Assembly: GCA_947176115.1 (NCBI GenBank)
Contig: CAMWPK010000015.1
Location: 1-16,035 of the forward strand
DNA: 16,035 nt
Origin: an uncultured Clostridia bacterium
Lineage (GTDB): Bacteria > Bacillota > Clostridia > Christensenellales > UBA3700
Direction of reading: 5' to 3'
Both the position numbers and the translations under genes were made by a program. Of this stretch, positions 1-9,500 are shown in pieces. Under the pieces are notes generated by a model. That model saw only the letters and a program-made list of their open reading frames with translations. It was not told the DNA's origin and did not search any database. Position 1 is the stretch's first letter; the number at the start of each line of letters is the position of its first letter.

Positions 1-39
1 ATATACCAAATATTTGTAATATTAAATAATAAATATATA

Positions 40-68
40 TTGAAAACTCTTGATTATTGTGCTATAAT
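40..68 (+). promoter_or_regulatory. Sigma-A type promoter of the eight-gene operon
   Basis: A -35 box TTGAAA (40-45) and a perfect -10 box TATAAT (63-68) are separated by 17 bases. TGC at 60-62 just before the -10 box makes an extended -10. Positions 1-39 hold only three G/C bases and could act as an UP element. The start of transcription is expected near 75, leaving a leader of about 30 bases with the ribosome binding site AAGGAG (96-101) five bases before the ATG. No clear operator or heat-shock repeat is visible between promoter and gene. It is the only convincing promoter seen before 14500. Confidence 0.85.
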
Positions 69-106
69 TTACTTTGTAAAGGAATTTGAAAAATTAAGGA
101 GCGAGT

Positions 107-2050
107 ATGACGAATTTCGTTAAGAATTTGGAAGTTGCTATAGATCTTGGCAGTGATACAGTCAAGGTTGCGTATGCTTTTGATTCTAAAAATGGCGTGG
201 AATACGGCAAACTTGCGCCTTGCGATATTACGGGAAGCGTGATAGTTCCCGCTATTGCTTACTACGACGAGGAAACTTCGACTTGGCTATTTGGAGAAGA
301 GGTGTATAAAAACGTTGATAGGTCTTTCGTCACCGTAGTTAAGATAAAGTCGTTGTTGTCGCTACTTCTCATTCGTCGCGATAAGAGGGTGACGGCAAGT
401 AACAAACAGTATTATTTCAACAAAAATTTGTTCCCCAAGTTCTATTTCCCCAACAGGAAAAAACTTGCCGAGGACTTTGCTAAGGCCGAGGACTTGGACA
501 TGACCTTTAAGGGTAACAAGACTCCGCAAGAGGTGTGCGAAGAATTTTTTGGATATCTGATTGACAAAACCGTAATGCCTGCTATTCAGAGGTTGCAAAA
601 AGAGAGGGGCATTCACTTTGAAAACATCAATTATTCGTTGGTGTATCCTACCAAGGCGGGCAAGGAATACGTTGAAGAGCTAGTGCGTCTGGCAACTCGC
701 GCGTGCGGGAAAGATATGAAAAAAGTTCTCTCTTCTACAAAAGCGTTGGGGCTTTTTGCATACCACAGACAAGTACTAAAGAAGGGCGATGCGGTAGTAA
801 TTTTCGATATGGGCGAGGAAGATATATCCGTCGCAAAATTCACTCTCAATTCGTCGGGAAGTATGATTATCGACGGCGTGGACGGACACAACGAGCCGAT
901 GGAGATAGGCGGAAACGACTTTGACTACGCCTTAAGAGATTACGTGGAGGGCGTTATATCAGACAGAGAAACGGTAGGCGCTCCGCCGTCGGGAGAGGAA
1001 GGATATATTGCCGAAAAGGGATTGCACTCGACGCAGTTTTTGACGCTCAACGAGATTAAAAAGACTAAGACGGCGCTTTCGCTAGACGATGATATATTCG
1101 AGCTTGCTTTTAAGGACGGCGTGACGATGTCCATACAGCGCGACGTTGTAGTTCAAACGGGCGTTACGAGAGATGATTTCCTTAAGTGCGTGGGTATAAA
1201 GAATAGCGAGGGCGTAGCTAAAAAGATTGCCGATTATATAATCAGCGAGATGAAGAGAACTCTCAATAAAGACGTGGATAAAGTTATGCTTTCGGGCGGA
1301 GTAAGCGAAACGTACGGACTGATAGAATATATAGACGAGCAGTTGAAAAATGCCGGCTTGAGAGTAGAGATTATCACCTTTGACGACTATCAAAGCGAGG
1401 ATGATAACTTTACGATACTATCTAATGAGGATTCGACTTTTGCTCCTGCGGTAGGCGGAGCTATCGTAGCGCTTATGGGATACGAACTCAAGATGGCGGT
1501 TGCGCTATCGTACGGCACGTGGTTGTACAACAAAAATATAAACAAGAAAATACTTGACATTTTCTTGCTAAGAGGAAGAGTTATTCCGCCTAAGGGCGGG
1601 GAGTATTCTTGCTCAACGTACGTCAACTATCAAGACGCTTGGTCGGATAGAGTAAAGAACGAGGAGATTTTCTCTACTACGATTGGTAAAAAAGGCGACG
1701 TAATAGGCGATCCCGACAGCGAGATAAGAAGACAGAGAGAAAAAGACATTGACCTCAAGGTCGTGTCGGGCGGAGCTAATAAGGGCGAGATACTCTTCTA
1801 TTGCAAGGATAAAGGGGCTTTGAAACGCGTGGAAATTCAAGGACTTCTCTATTTCAAAGAGGGCGTAAAGATAGACGCCGACGGCAGAGCTACGCCATTC
1901 ATACACAATGACGTGATGAAGAACGGCAGATACAACATGATACTCGTAAGACCTGTTGGGTCGTCGAGTTATCCCAAAAAGACGTATTACGAGAATATAG
2001 TATTAAAATTCAGCGGAGTTGACGACTTTGAAGTCGAGAGTTCCGATTGA
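107..2050 (+). CDS. Divergent Hsp70-family (DnaK-like) ATPase
   Basis: A 647-residue protein with the actin/Hsp70 ATPase fold. The phosphate-1 loop is at residues 13-22 (DLGSDTVKVA), phosphate-2 at 234-239 (DMGEED) and the adenosine motif at 392-402 (KVMLSGGVSET). The Hsp70-like segments EIGGNDFDYALRDY (267-280) and EIKKTKTALS (316-325) separate it from ParM/MreB-type actins. Residues 80-140 are rich in basic and aromatic residues and look like a lineage-specific insertion. The C-terminal part (about 465-647) is beta-rich but does not look like the standard DnaK substrate-binding domain, and there is no EEVD-like end. No J-domain or GrpE gene lies nearby, so it is not the housekeeping dnaK. 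It is first in the operon, and its TGA lies 14 bases before the helicase ATG. Family assignment is firm; the cellular role, probably ATP-switched client handling or complex assembly, is inferred. Confidence 0.92.
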   Translation: MTNFVKNLEVAIDLGSDTVKVAYAFDSKNGVEYGKLAPCDITGSVIVPAIAYYDEETSTWLFGEEVYKNVDRSFVTVVKIKSLLSLLLIRRDKRVTASNKQYYFNKNLFPKFYFPNRKKLAEDFAKAEDLDMTFKGNKTPQEVCEEFFGYLIDKTVMPAIQRLQKERGIHFENINYSLVYPTKAGKEYVEELVRLATRACGKDMKKVLSSTKALGLFAYHRQVLKKGDAVVIFDMGEEDISVAKFTLNSSGSMIIDGVDGHNEPMEIGGNDFDYALRDYVEGVISDRETVGAPPSGEEGYIAEKGLHSTQFLTLNEIKKTKTALSLDDDIFELAFKDGVTMSIQRDVVVQTGVTRDDFLKCVGIKNSEGVAKKIADYIISEMKRTLNKDVDKVMLSGGVSETYGLIEYIDEQLKNAGLRVEIITFDDYQSEDDNFTILSNEDSTFAPAVGGAIVALMGYELKMAVALSYGTWLYNKNINKKILDIFLLRGRVIPPKGGEYSCSTYVNYQDAWSDRVKNEEIFSTTIGKKGDVIGDPDSEIRRQREKDIDLKVVSGGANKGEILFYCKDKGALKRVEIQGLLYFKEGVKIDADGRATPFIHNDVMKNGRYNMILVRPVGSSSYPKKTYYENIVLKFSGVDDFEVESSD

Positions 2051-2054
2051 GAGC

Positions 2055-2060
2055 GGAGGG
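2055..2060 (+). promoter_or_regulatory. Ribosome binding site that decides the helicase start
   Basis: GGAGGG (2055-2060) lies four bases before ATG 2065. The longer frame opens at TTG 2047, which overlaps the previous stop codon and has no comparable site, so ATG 2065 is the better start. Confidence 0.75.
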
Positions 2061-2064
2061 CAGA

Positions 2065-4878
2065 ATGGGAAAGAAATTTACGTTAAGATGTGGCGACGGC
2101 GCATTTGATAAGGACGTTCAACGCTCCAAGATAGCGGGAGAAGTCCGTCCATTTGACGCAAAAATGGCGACTTTGACTAAGTGCGCTGAAGAGCTTGACA
2201 GATACGACGATTTTGCCGAGCTTAAAATCAAGCCCGACGTGTATAAAAATCAAGGCGGTAAGTACGGTATTATTCCACTCGCGGATAAAGGCGGTCAGGC
2301 TATTCTTAAAGGACAGCAGACGGCAGTTACGATTTTTCTTAAAGAATTGAGAGGCTTCGGACTTTTGGCGGACGTAGTAGGTAGCGGTAAGACTTTTGAA
2401 GCGTGCGCTATACTAAGCGAACTTGCAGTCAGAGGCAAGATGAAGTCGCTACTTTTAGTCGTACCGTCGCAGGTATACGACAGTTGGATAAACGTACTTG
2501 AAAATCTTTTCGGACTTGGAGAAGGCGTGCTTTTGCAAGTTAAAGATCCGCACTTTGACGAATGCGAGGAAGTTCTTGACGGATACGTAAGACGTCCTAA
2601 AAGACCTGTTATCGTCAAGACGGAAGATTTTGTAAAGTGGAATGAAAATCAAATAAAAGACGTACTTTTCGACGTGGTAGTCGTAGACGAGGCGCATCAC
2701 CTTTGCACGGAAGAGGGCGAATACGCTAAGGCAATGAAATTGCTTTCCTTGCTTATGGTGACAAAGAAGAGAGCCAATTCGACCTATTGCGTATTGTTGT
2801 CGGCTACGCCACACTCAGGCAATCTTGACAAGATGTTCAGACTTTGGTACTTCGTGCGTTGTAAGGGCGGTAATCCCGACGACTTCGACGTCAAGGACGA
2901 TAAGGACCGTACTCTTGATTACAAAAAGGAAAAGGAGTACTATAGACTCAACGTTTGCCGTGGCGCGAATACTGTGTCTGAATTCATTACGGCCGTCAAG
3001 CAATTTGAAATTGACAATAATTACACAGCTCCTTTCAATGCGTTCTTGAGAAAAAAGAAAGAACTTGACAAGTGGGATAACTATACTCAAGGCGAAAAGC
3101 AAGTCTTGAGAGAAGAGTTTTTGAATATGGACGGCAATGAGAATATTCGTCAGGAAGTACTTAAGAGAGTTGCCGGCGCATATCACAACGGCGTATTGAG
3201 AACTATAATGATACGCCAACCAAACGAGCTTAGCAAGTCGAGATTCGTATATAACAACTATTTCTATCCAATTGCGCCAACGGGCAGAATACTAACTACG
3301 CAAGGCGTGGACGGCAAGCCTATCAAAGTCGATTTGAAGGCGCTCAATACCAATAAGGCAGTGGAAGTAGACGGAGAGTTTTATTCGCTTAAGGGCTATG
3401 CCGAAGAGTTCTCAAAGAATGACGACGCTCAAGAGGCGTACGCAGAATTGGTAGTGTCCAAGATACTCGGCAAAATCGGGTCTTTCAACGATCCGAGCAT
3501 GTTTGATAAGAAAGACAGCCAAAAGTATTATTGGGAGCAGTTTGAGCGTAAGATAGCGTCGGAGAGCAACGATAGTTTCTGGCTTATACCGGCGACAAAC
3601 GACAGCTTTGATTACAAACTCAAGCAGGCAAAGAAGATACTTGACGAACACGCAGGCGAGAGAGCTTTGATATTTTTCGATTATGATTTGCCAAAGACTA
3701 GCAAGGGCTACCGTCAATGGAATAAGGTTATAGACGCGCTCCAAGCCGACGAAAAGTTTAACAGCAGAATTATCGTAGGAACGGCGGACAATAAGGACAA
3801 GAACGTCAAGAAATTCTTGCAAAAAGAAGACGCTATTTTGATAGTCACCGATTCGGCGTTTACCGAGGGCGTCAATTTGCAGGACAGCAGAATTATAATC
3901 AACTTCCAAGTCACTCCCGATCCGCTTGCTATGGACCAAAGGATCGGACGTGTGTTCCGCCTCGGACAGTCGAGCGACGTCAAGATATATTCCTTTGCGG
4001 ATATGAACAAACTTGAGGGATTTGCGCTTGCGTATTTCAATAGCATAGGACTTCTCACCAGCAACAGCGGTGACGCTACGATTATTGCGGGAAGTAACAA
4101 CGAGAGAATGGTAGCATTGCGATGCCCAGCATGCGGAAAGGTTGCGCTGTACTCAAAGGGCGATTATGAGATTGCAAAGAAAAAAGGCGAAACGTATTGT
4201 ATCAACGAGCCAAAACTTTGTTGTCTTGACGACCCAAGAGGCACGCTTATGGAAGAAATCAACGTCTATGAATTCAAGTGCTCAAACTGTTCGACGACTC
4301 TTTCGCGTAGCGTAGGCGAGGGCGGATATAAATGTATTTCTAAAAACAATGACGATAGAGGCACTATGTGCAATAGCGGAGCTTCGGGAGATAGGGAATA
4401 TTACTGCTCAAAGATATGCGCTATGAGGCACTGCTCTAGGTTCAAGGGCGAGTTCAAAGGCAAGTGTAAGGTGCTCAAAGCGTATGAGGAGAATCCCAAC
4501 GTAGCAACGTCAGACTTGCAGATTATATGCGCAAAGTGTTCCAACAAAGCAGAGTGTCCGCAAAGATGCAGATACGGAGTGGGCAGAGCAAGTATCGAGG
4601 CTTGCGCGTCATGTAGGAACGCCGAGTGCCATCCTAAGCCTTATACCATATCGTTTGACGATAAGTGGTCGGCTAAATGCCCGATATGCGCGCAGAGGGG
4701 CGAAAAGGGAGTTTTGTATCCCGTAGTAGCTAGGACTTTCGCGGCGTATATGAGAGCGTCTTGGGACTTTAAGCATGACGGCGGAGAATCTTTCTGTAAC
4801 AACTTAATGAAAGAAGCAAGTAAAGTAGCGGACATAAAAGCTATATTGTCTATGGACAGTATGTCGGAGCGGAGGTAA
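2065..4878 (+). CDS. SF2/SNF2-like helicase with cysteine-rich C-terminus
   Basis: A 937-residue protein from ATG 2065. The ATPase motifs are clear: Walker A DVVGSGKT (103-110), DEAH box (208-211), motif III SATPHSGN (246-253), motif V region TDSAFTEGVNLQD (about 594-606) and motif VI QRIGRVFRLGQ (625-635). SATPHSG and QRIGR.-RLGQ are typical of SNF2/HepA (RapA)-type DNA translocases. About 330 residues lie between motif III and motif V, which is long. From about residue 685 to the end there are about 23 cysteines, many as CxxC pairs (CPAC, CSNC, CAKC, CASC, CPIC), so two or more zinc-binding modules are likely. It probably moves on double-stranded DNA or remodels a nucleoprotein complex; true strand separation is not implied. 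Its TAA ends one base before the next ATG, which suggests translational coupling. SNF2-like helicases recur in phage-defence loci, but nothing here proves that role. Confidence 0.93.
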   Translation: MGKKFTLRCGDGAFDKDVQRSKIAGEVRPFDAKMATLTKCAEELDRYDDFAELKIKPDVYKNQGGKYGIIPLADKGGQAILKGQQTAVTIFLKELRGFGLLADVVGSGKTFEACAILSELAVRGKMKSLLLVVPSQVYDSWINVLENLFGLGEGVLLQVKDPHFDECEEVLDGYVRRPKRPVIVKTEDFVKWNENQIKDVLFDVVVVDEAHHLCTEEGEYAKAMKLLSLLMVTKKRANSTYCVLLSATPHSGNLDKMFRLWYFVRCKGGNPDDFDVKDDKDRTLDYKKEKEYYRLNVCRGANTVSEFITAVKQFEIDNNYTAPFNAFLRKKKELDKWDNYTQGEKQVLREEFLNMDGNENIRQEVLKRVAGAYHNGVLRTIMIRQPNELSKSRFVYNNYFYPIAPTGRILTTQGVDGKPIKVDLKALNTNKAVEVDGEFYSLKGYAEEFSKNDDAQEAYAELVVSKILGKIGSFNDPSMFDKKDSQKYYWEQFERKIASESNDSFWLIPATNDSFDYKLKQAKKILDEHAGERALIFFDYDLPKTSKGYRQWNKVIDALQADEKFNSRIIVGTADNKDKNVKKFLQKEDAILIVTDSAFTEGVNLQDSRIIINFQVTPDPLAMDQRIGRVFRLGQSSDVKIYSFADMNKLEGFALAYFNSIGLLTSNSGDATIIAGSNNERMVALRCPACGKVALYSKGDYEIAKKKGETYCINEPKLCCLDDPRGTLMEEINVYEFKCSNCSTTLSRSVGEGGYKCISKNNDDRGTMCNSGASGDREYYCSKICAMRHCSRFKGEFKGKCKVLKAYEENPNVATSDLQIICAKCSNKAECPQRCRYGVGRASIEACASCRNAECHPKPYTISFDDKWSAKCPICAQRGEKGVLYPVVARTFAAYMRASWDFKHDGGESFCNNLMKEASKVADIKAILSMDSMSERR

Positions 4879-4879
4879 T

Positions 4880-6529
4880 ATGGCAAGAATACATATAGGA
4901 AACGAATATTGTAAGACCTTTGACAGCATAGTCAAACTATACGAAGAAGGTTGCGTTGAGGACGGCGTTATTACAAAAATCGACGGCGATAGAATCGTCA
5001 CGCCGTCGCATGAATTCGTCTTATCAAGAGGAAGGTCAAGCAAGACGAGCGCGGAAAGAACGGCTCTGATAAACGAAAACGGCGCGACTTGGTTCGGCGC
5101 GTTCAGAGGCGAAAAATTCAAGAACAACACCGCCGAGTGGCTAATGTTCGTAGAAACGATAAAGGAGCATTTCCACCGCAATTACTCCGTACTCGAATAC
5201 CGTCCGAAAATCAAAGAAATATCCAAGGAATACGTCAATTCTCAAATAAAGCTGATTGACAATACCTTAAAGTGTTTTTATGACGACTACGCTTTTGAGA
5301 TAAAGAGAGCAGACGATGAGGACGGATTAGAGGACGTATACGGCGCATCGTTCAGAATGGAAATTACCGACGGTACGGGCGAAGCGGTACCGGTGCTCGG
5401 CAAGATATATTTCCGCAAGAAAGGAACTTCGTTTATTCCCTTTGGCAGTAGCGAAGCAGAATTGATAGACGCGCATATTACAAAGAATTTCGACAGTGAA
5501 GAAGAGGGCGAGAATTTCTTGCAAAACAGCGCTCAACTGACGGATACGGTAGTAAATGAACTTGATAAACTCGTCAATTCAAGTAAGAACGACATATCGT
5601 CAAATCTAGTGTTTACCGACCCTGCCGATAAAGAGGCGGTAGAACTTATGGTAGAAAAGGGGCCTAACGATAACGTTGAATTGACTTGCTTAAGCCTTTC
5701 GCTACTCAATATCTTCCACTTCAAGTGGAGAAGCGACATATACAACATTTTGCTAGATGACAAAATCGTGCTTAAAGCAAGCGTGGGACTTGGCGGAAGA
5801 TTGACTGTTTCGTGCAATTCATGCGCAGAAAAAACTACGCTTATAGAAGCGGGTAAAATTACTTTGAAGTTAAAAGGCGCGCACAGGAGCGTTACTATAG
5901 ATCCAAAACTTGAGGATCTCAATTTGACTGCTTCGGCTATCGAAACGGCTAAAGAAAATCTTTTCTCTAAGCATTTGAAGAGAATAAGTTGCAATGAGAA
6001 CGCGCGTTTGGCAGGTATATGCACCAAATACGTTTGCAGTGGCGATACCGTTTCGATATCTTCTAACTCAGGATCGGTCTGCAAGTGCAAGAACTGTCCG
6101 CACCCGGAAGTTATTTTCAAGTGCGACGACGGAGCGGTGAGATATACCAAAGACTTGGTATTTGTCAGGGACGCTATGACGCTAATGCCTAGAGAGAATA
6201 CGGTAGAGTGTATTTGTTGCGGTAGAACGTTTACTAAGGACAGCGATAAAGCGCAGTACATTTGCGATTTTTGTAAAGTTGCGGACAGAGGACTTGACGC
6301 TCTAGACGACACCGAGTACCAAAGAGGCAAGACTTTGTATGGCAAGTACAGAGGTATGTTGCCGTTGACGACTAGAATGAAGAGCGCAAAACTCAAAAAA
6401 TACTGTCAAGAAGACGAAGACTGCATTATGTTTGTTATAGATAAAGAAGTGTATATCTTCAACAAGGACGATCAAGGCGAGGGCGGATTCTTAAAAGCGC
6501 CGATGCGCAAAATTGGAGGTGAAGTATGA
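4880..6529 (+). CDS. Unrecognised protein with several zinc-binding clusters
   Basis: A 549-residue protein that I do not recognise. It starts at ATG 4880 behind GCGGAGG (4869-4875). Residues 1-300 are mixed alpha/beta with an acidic patch at 143-152 and no membrane helix. Cysteine pairs then appear: C312/C315, C381/C386, C401-C403-C406 with C415, and a classic zinc ribbon C444-x2-C447-x14-C462-x2-C465. The last 80 residues are basic, then end in a small beta-like segment. It overlaps the next gene by four bases (ATGA). Together with the cysteine-rich helicase tail just upstream, it suggests a nucleic-acid- or protein-binding adaptor of the helicase; that is inference from context. No catalytic motif was found. 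Confidence 0.85.
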   Translation: MARIHIGNEYCKTFDSIVKLYEEGCVEDGVITKIDGDRIVTPSHEFVLSRGRSSKTSAERTALINENGATWFGAFRGEKFKNNTAEWLMFVETIKEHFHRNYSVLEYRPKIKEISKEYVNSQIKLIDNTLKCFYDDYAFEIKRADDEDGLEDVYGASFRMEITDGTGEAVPVLGKIYFRKKGTSFIPFGSSEAELIDAHITKNFDSEEEGENFLQNSAQLTDTVVNELDKLVNSSKNDISSNLVFTDPADKEAVELMVEKGPNDNVELTCLSLSLLNIFHFKWRSDIYNILLDDKIVLKASVGLGGRLTVSCNSCAEKTTLIEAGKITLKLKGAHRSVTIDPKLEDLNLTASAIETAKENLFSKHLKRISCNENARLAGICTKYVCSGDTVSISSNSGSVCKCKNCPHPEVIFKCDDGAVRYTKDLVFVRDAMTLMPRENTVECICCGRTFTKDSDKAQYICDFCKVADRGLDALDDTEYQRGKTLYGKYRGMLPLTTRMKSAKLKKYCQEDEDCIMFVIDKEVYIFNKDDQGEGGFLKAPMRKIGGEV

Positions 6530-9500
6530 AAAATATGATGTTTTCTAGCAATGAAAATATTGATTACTCTCAATCTACCAAAAAGACTTTCGGTAGCAGA
6601 AAGTTATTTCTTTTCATTATGGCTGTTTTGGCGACAGTCAGCGATTTTGCGTTGTTGGTAGTATTTGCGATTTCGGGACACGACGGAATAGCAGTACCCG
6701 TGATGTTGTTGATACTCGACGGCTTGTTTATTGCGGGCGTATGTCTAAGTAACTTTAGATTTAAGTACTCCATTGGCGTATGGGTATCTTATATAATCGT
6801 TTCCGTCATTATTACGGCATTTTTGGCATTGCTTGATACGAAAGCAACGTATATGACGACTACGGCAAAATATCTTAACGTCTTTGCGCATATAGCGTTG
6901 TATCTCGTCACGATTTTTGCAAGTATATATCCGTTGTTTAAGAAGAATATAAAACTCAAGGCAGTTATGATAACTTGCGTTACTATAGCCGTAGTTTTGG
7001 TGGGCGCGTTTGCCGTATTCTTTTCCGCCAACGGTTATTTCGGACAAGGCTTCTTGGGCGAGAGCAGAGTAGTAGGCTATACGCTTGACGAGGAGAGCGA
7101 TACTTATATTGCGTCTTTAGTTAAGTCGGGTAGAAGTAAAAAAGTCGTCATTCCTGCACAGTTCAACGGCAAAAAGGTGTCTGGCGTGGAGTGCGAGATA
7201 TTTACGGACAAAACTGTGAATTCGGTAGAGATACAGACCGAGGAAAGTATTAGACTGTTAAATTCGCAAATGATAGAGAAGATCAATCCCAATATCAAGA
7301 TAGGTATAGATAAGAAATATATTGACGTCTTTAGAGAAAGGGGACTTAAGGAACACAACAACTACGGCGTATTAGGCGACGGTATGCTTACTTTCGCCAA
7401 CGCTTTGTATCCTCTCAATCTCGCAAGCGACGAGGTATACGTCACCTTTAAGTATCAAGATTATCCTGAGCAAGAGGATATTATACCTACTTGGATAGGA
7501 AAGAAGGGACAGACTTTCAACTTTAATTATGCGAGCGTAGATTATTTGCAACATGTCGATGCTCGTAATGTGGACGATTTGGTATGGTGCTATTACAATA
7601 ATGACGCGCAAATTTTGACGGGCGAAATGATAAATCTTACTGGCAATAAAATCAGCGACAGCTTGGACGGCGTCAAAGTTGATTTTGAAAACGTATACAG
7701 ATTTACGATGGCAGACGACAATGACGGAGTATATGAGCCGGCGGATAGTTTTAAGACTACTCTCAGTAACGACGTATTGTACGCGTATCGTTTCTTTACG
7801 ATTGGCGGAGCAAGAGAGTTGCTTGATGATTTAACCGTTGAATTGATTGAGGACAGAGATAACGGATTTGACTTATCTTGGCAGTTTAGTTTGAAGTACA
7901 ATTCCAATAGCTGGCAAAATGAAGATTGGTTTGATTTGGATATTGATAACTTTTTAATCAGTCTTGATGTACTCTCAAATTATGCAAGCGATGAAATAAA
8001 TCTAAAACTAAAGCCGATATGGGAACTTAAAAAACCTACCGATTTGAAAATCTCTTACTTCAATAATAAGGTTGATTACGTTTACGGCGACAACGTGCGT
8101 ATGGACGTAAGCGCAGAAGCGCCACTCAAGGGCTGTCAAATTAAATACGACTGGTCTTGGGATGGCGACGTCTATGGCGATGGAGAAAGTAATTTCAATC
8201 TTACAGGCGCAACGTACGTTATAAACAACGCGTATCCGCAAGAAGGGATTTTTAGAGTATACGTTACGGCAAGTTATCCGGAAGTGACGGACTTGGAATC
8301 GTTTGACACTGTTTACGCTCTTTTGAAAGTTGACAAGCGTCCTTTGAATATAACTTGGGAAGAGCCTGCCGATATGGTTTATGACAGTTATGAAAAAGTC
8401 TTGAAGCATTTCGTCGGCGATAACGAATTGATAAACGGCGATACGTTGGATTACGGTTTGACCGAAACAAACGTGAGCAATACCAATGCGGGACGGTATA
8501 CGGCAAGACTGTCATTGTACGGAATCATTGACGAAATGTATACAATTACTTCAGGCGCAACGTATTCTTATACGATTGCTCCCCGTTCTGTTCAAACTCA
8601 ATGGACGGGCGTGGACTTTACCTATGACGGAAATCCGCACAATGCGATTGCTACCGCTCAAGGCGTAGATTCGCTCGTACCAATCAACTTGTCAAGCGCA
8701 AAAACAAACGCCGGCAAGTATACGGCGGTAGCTTCGTCTGCAAGTAGCAATTACGTATTGACAGACAATACCTGCGGATTTGAAATCAAGCAAAAAAGCA
8801 TTACGATAGGAGCTTGGAGCAGTACTCCTATTACGTACAACGGCTCAGCTCAATATCCGAGAGTTACCACCGTCAACGGACTTGTAGGCAACGAGAGCGT
8901 CAACAGTCAGCTTATTTATTCGGGATACGCTTCTAATATTGACGCGGGAGAGGGCTACAGCGTAACTGCGACGTTGCCTTCGTCAAGCAACTATAAGTTT
9001 GACAGCGCTCAATCTACACAGTATAATATAGCAAAGAGAGCGTTGAGCGTACGACCAATCGTATCTAACAAGACGTACGACGGAAATGCTATCAGTCTTA
9101 ACTTTACTGCAAGCGGTCTTGTGGGTGCGCACACCAACGGAAGTCTTGGAACGCCGACGTACAGCGGTAACGGAGTAGGCGCAGTAGACGCAGGTAGTTA
9201 TACGGTATCAATTTCGCTTCCTAATAATGACGTGACGAAGAACTACGACATAACGTATGCGAGCGCGTCTTTTACAATAACAAAAAGAGCGTTGAGTATC
9301 CGCGCGATTGCTCCTAATAAGACCTATGACGGTAAGACAAATACCTTTGACTTTGAAGTAGTCAGCGGTCTTGCAAGCGCGCATACGAAGAACAGCCTCG
9401 GAACGCCGACGTACAGCGGTAACGGAGTAGACGCGATAGACGCAGGTAGTTATTCTGTAACAGTGTCGCTTCCTAATAATGACGTGACGAAGAACTATAA

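Noticed and set aside
50..55. TTGATT as an alternative -35 box
   Set aside because: It is only seven bases from the TATAAT box; TTGAAA at 40-45 has the correct 17-base spacing.
107..2050. Housekeeping dnaK locus
   Set aside because: The C-terminal half is atypical and no grpE, dnaJ or hrcA neighbour or CIRCE element is present.
5533..6396. Minus-strand open frame of 287 codons
   Set aside because: It is antisense to the zinc-cluster gene; its low-complexity Ser/Leu composition is typical of a shadow frame, with no start signal.
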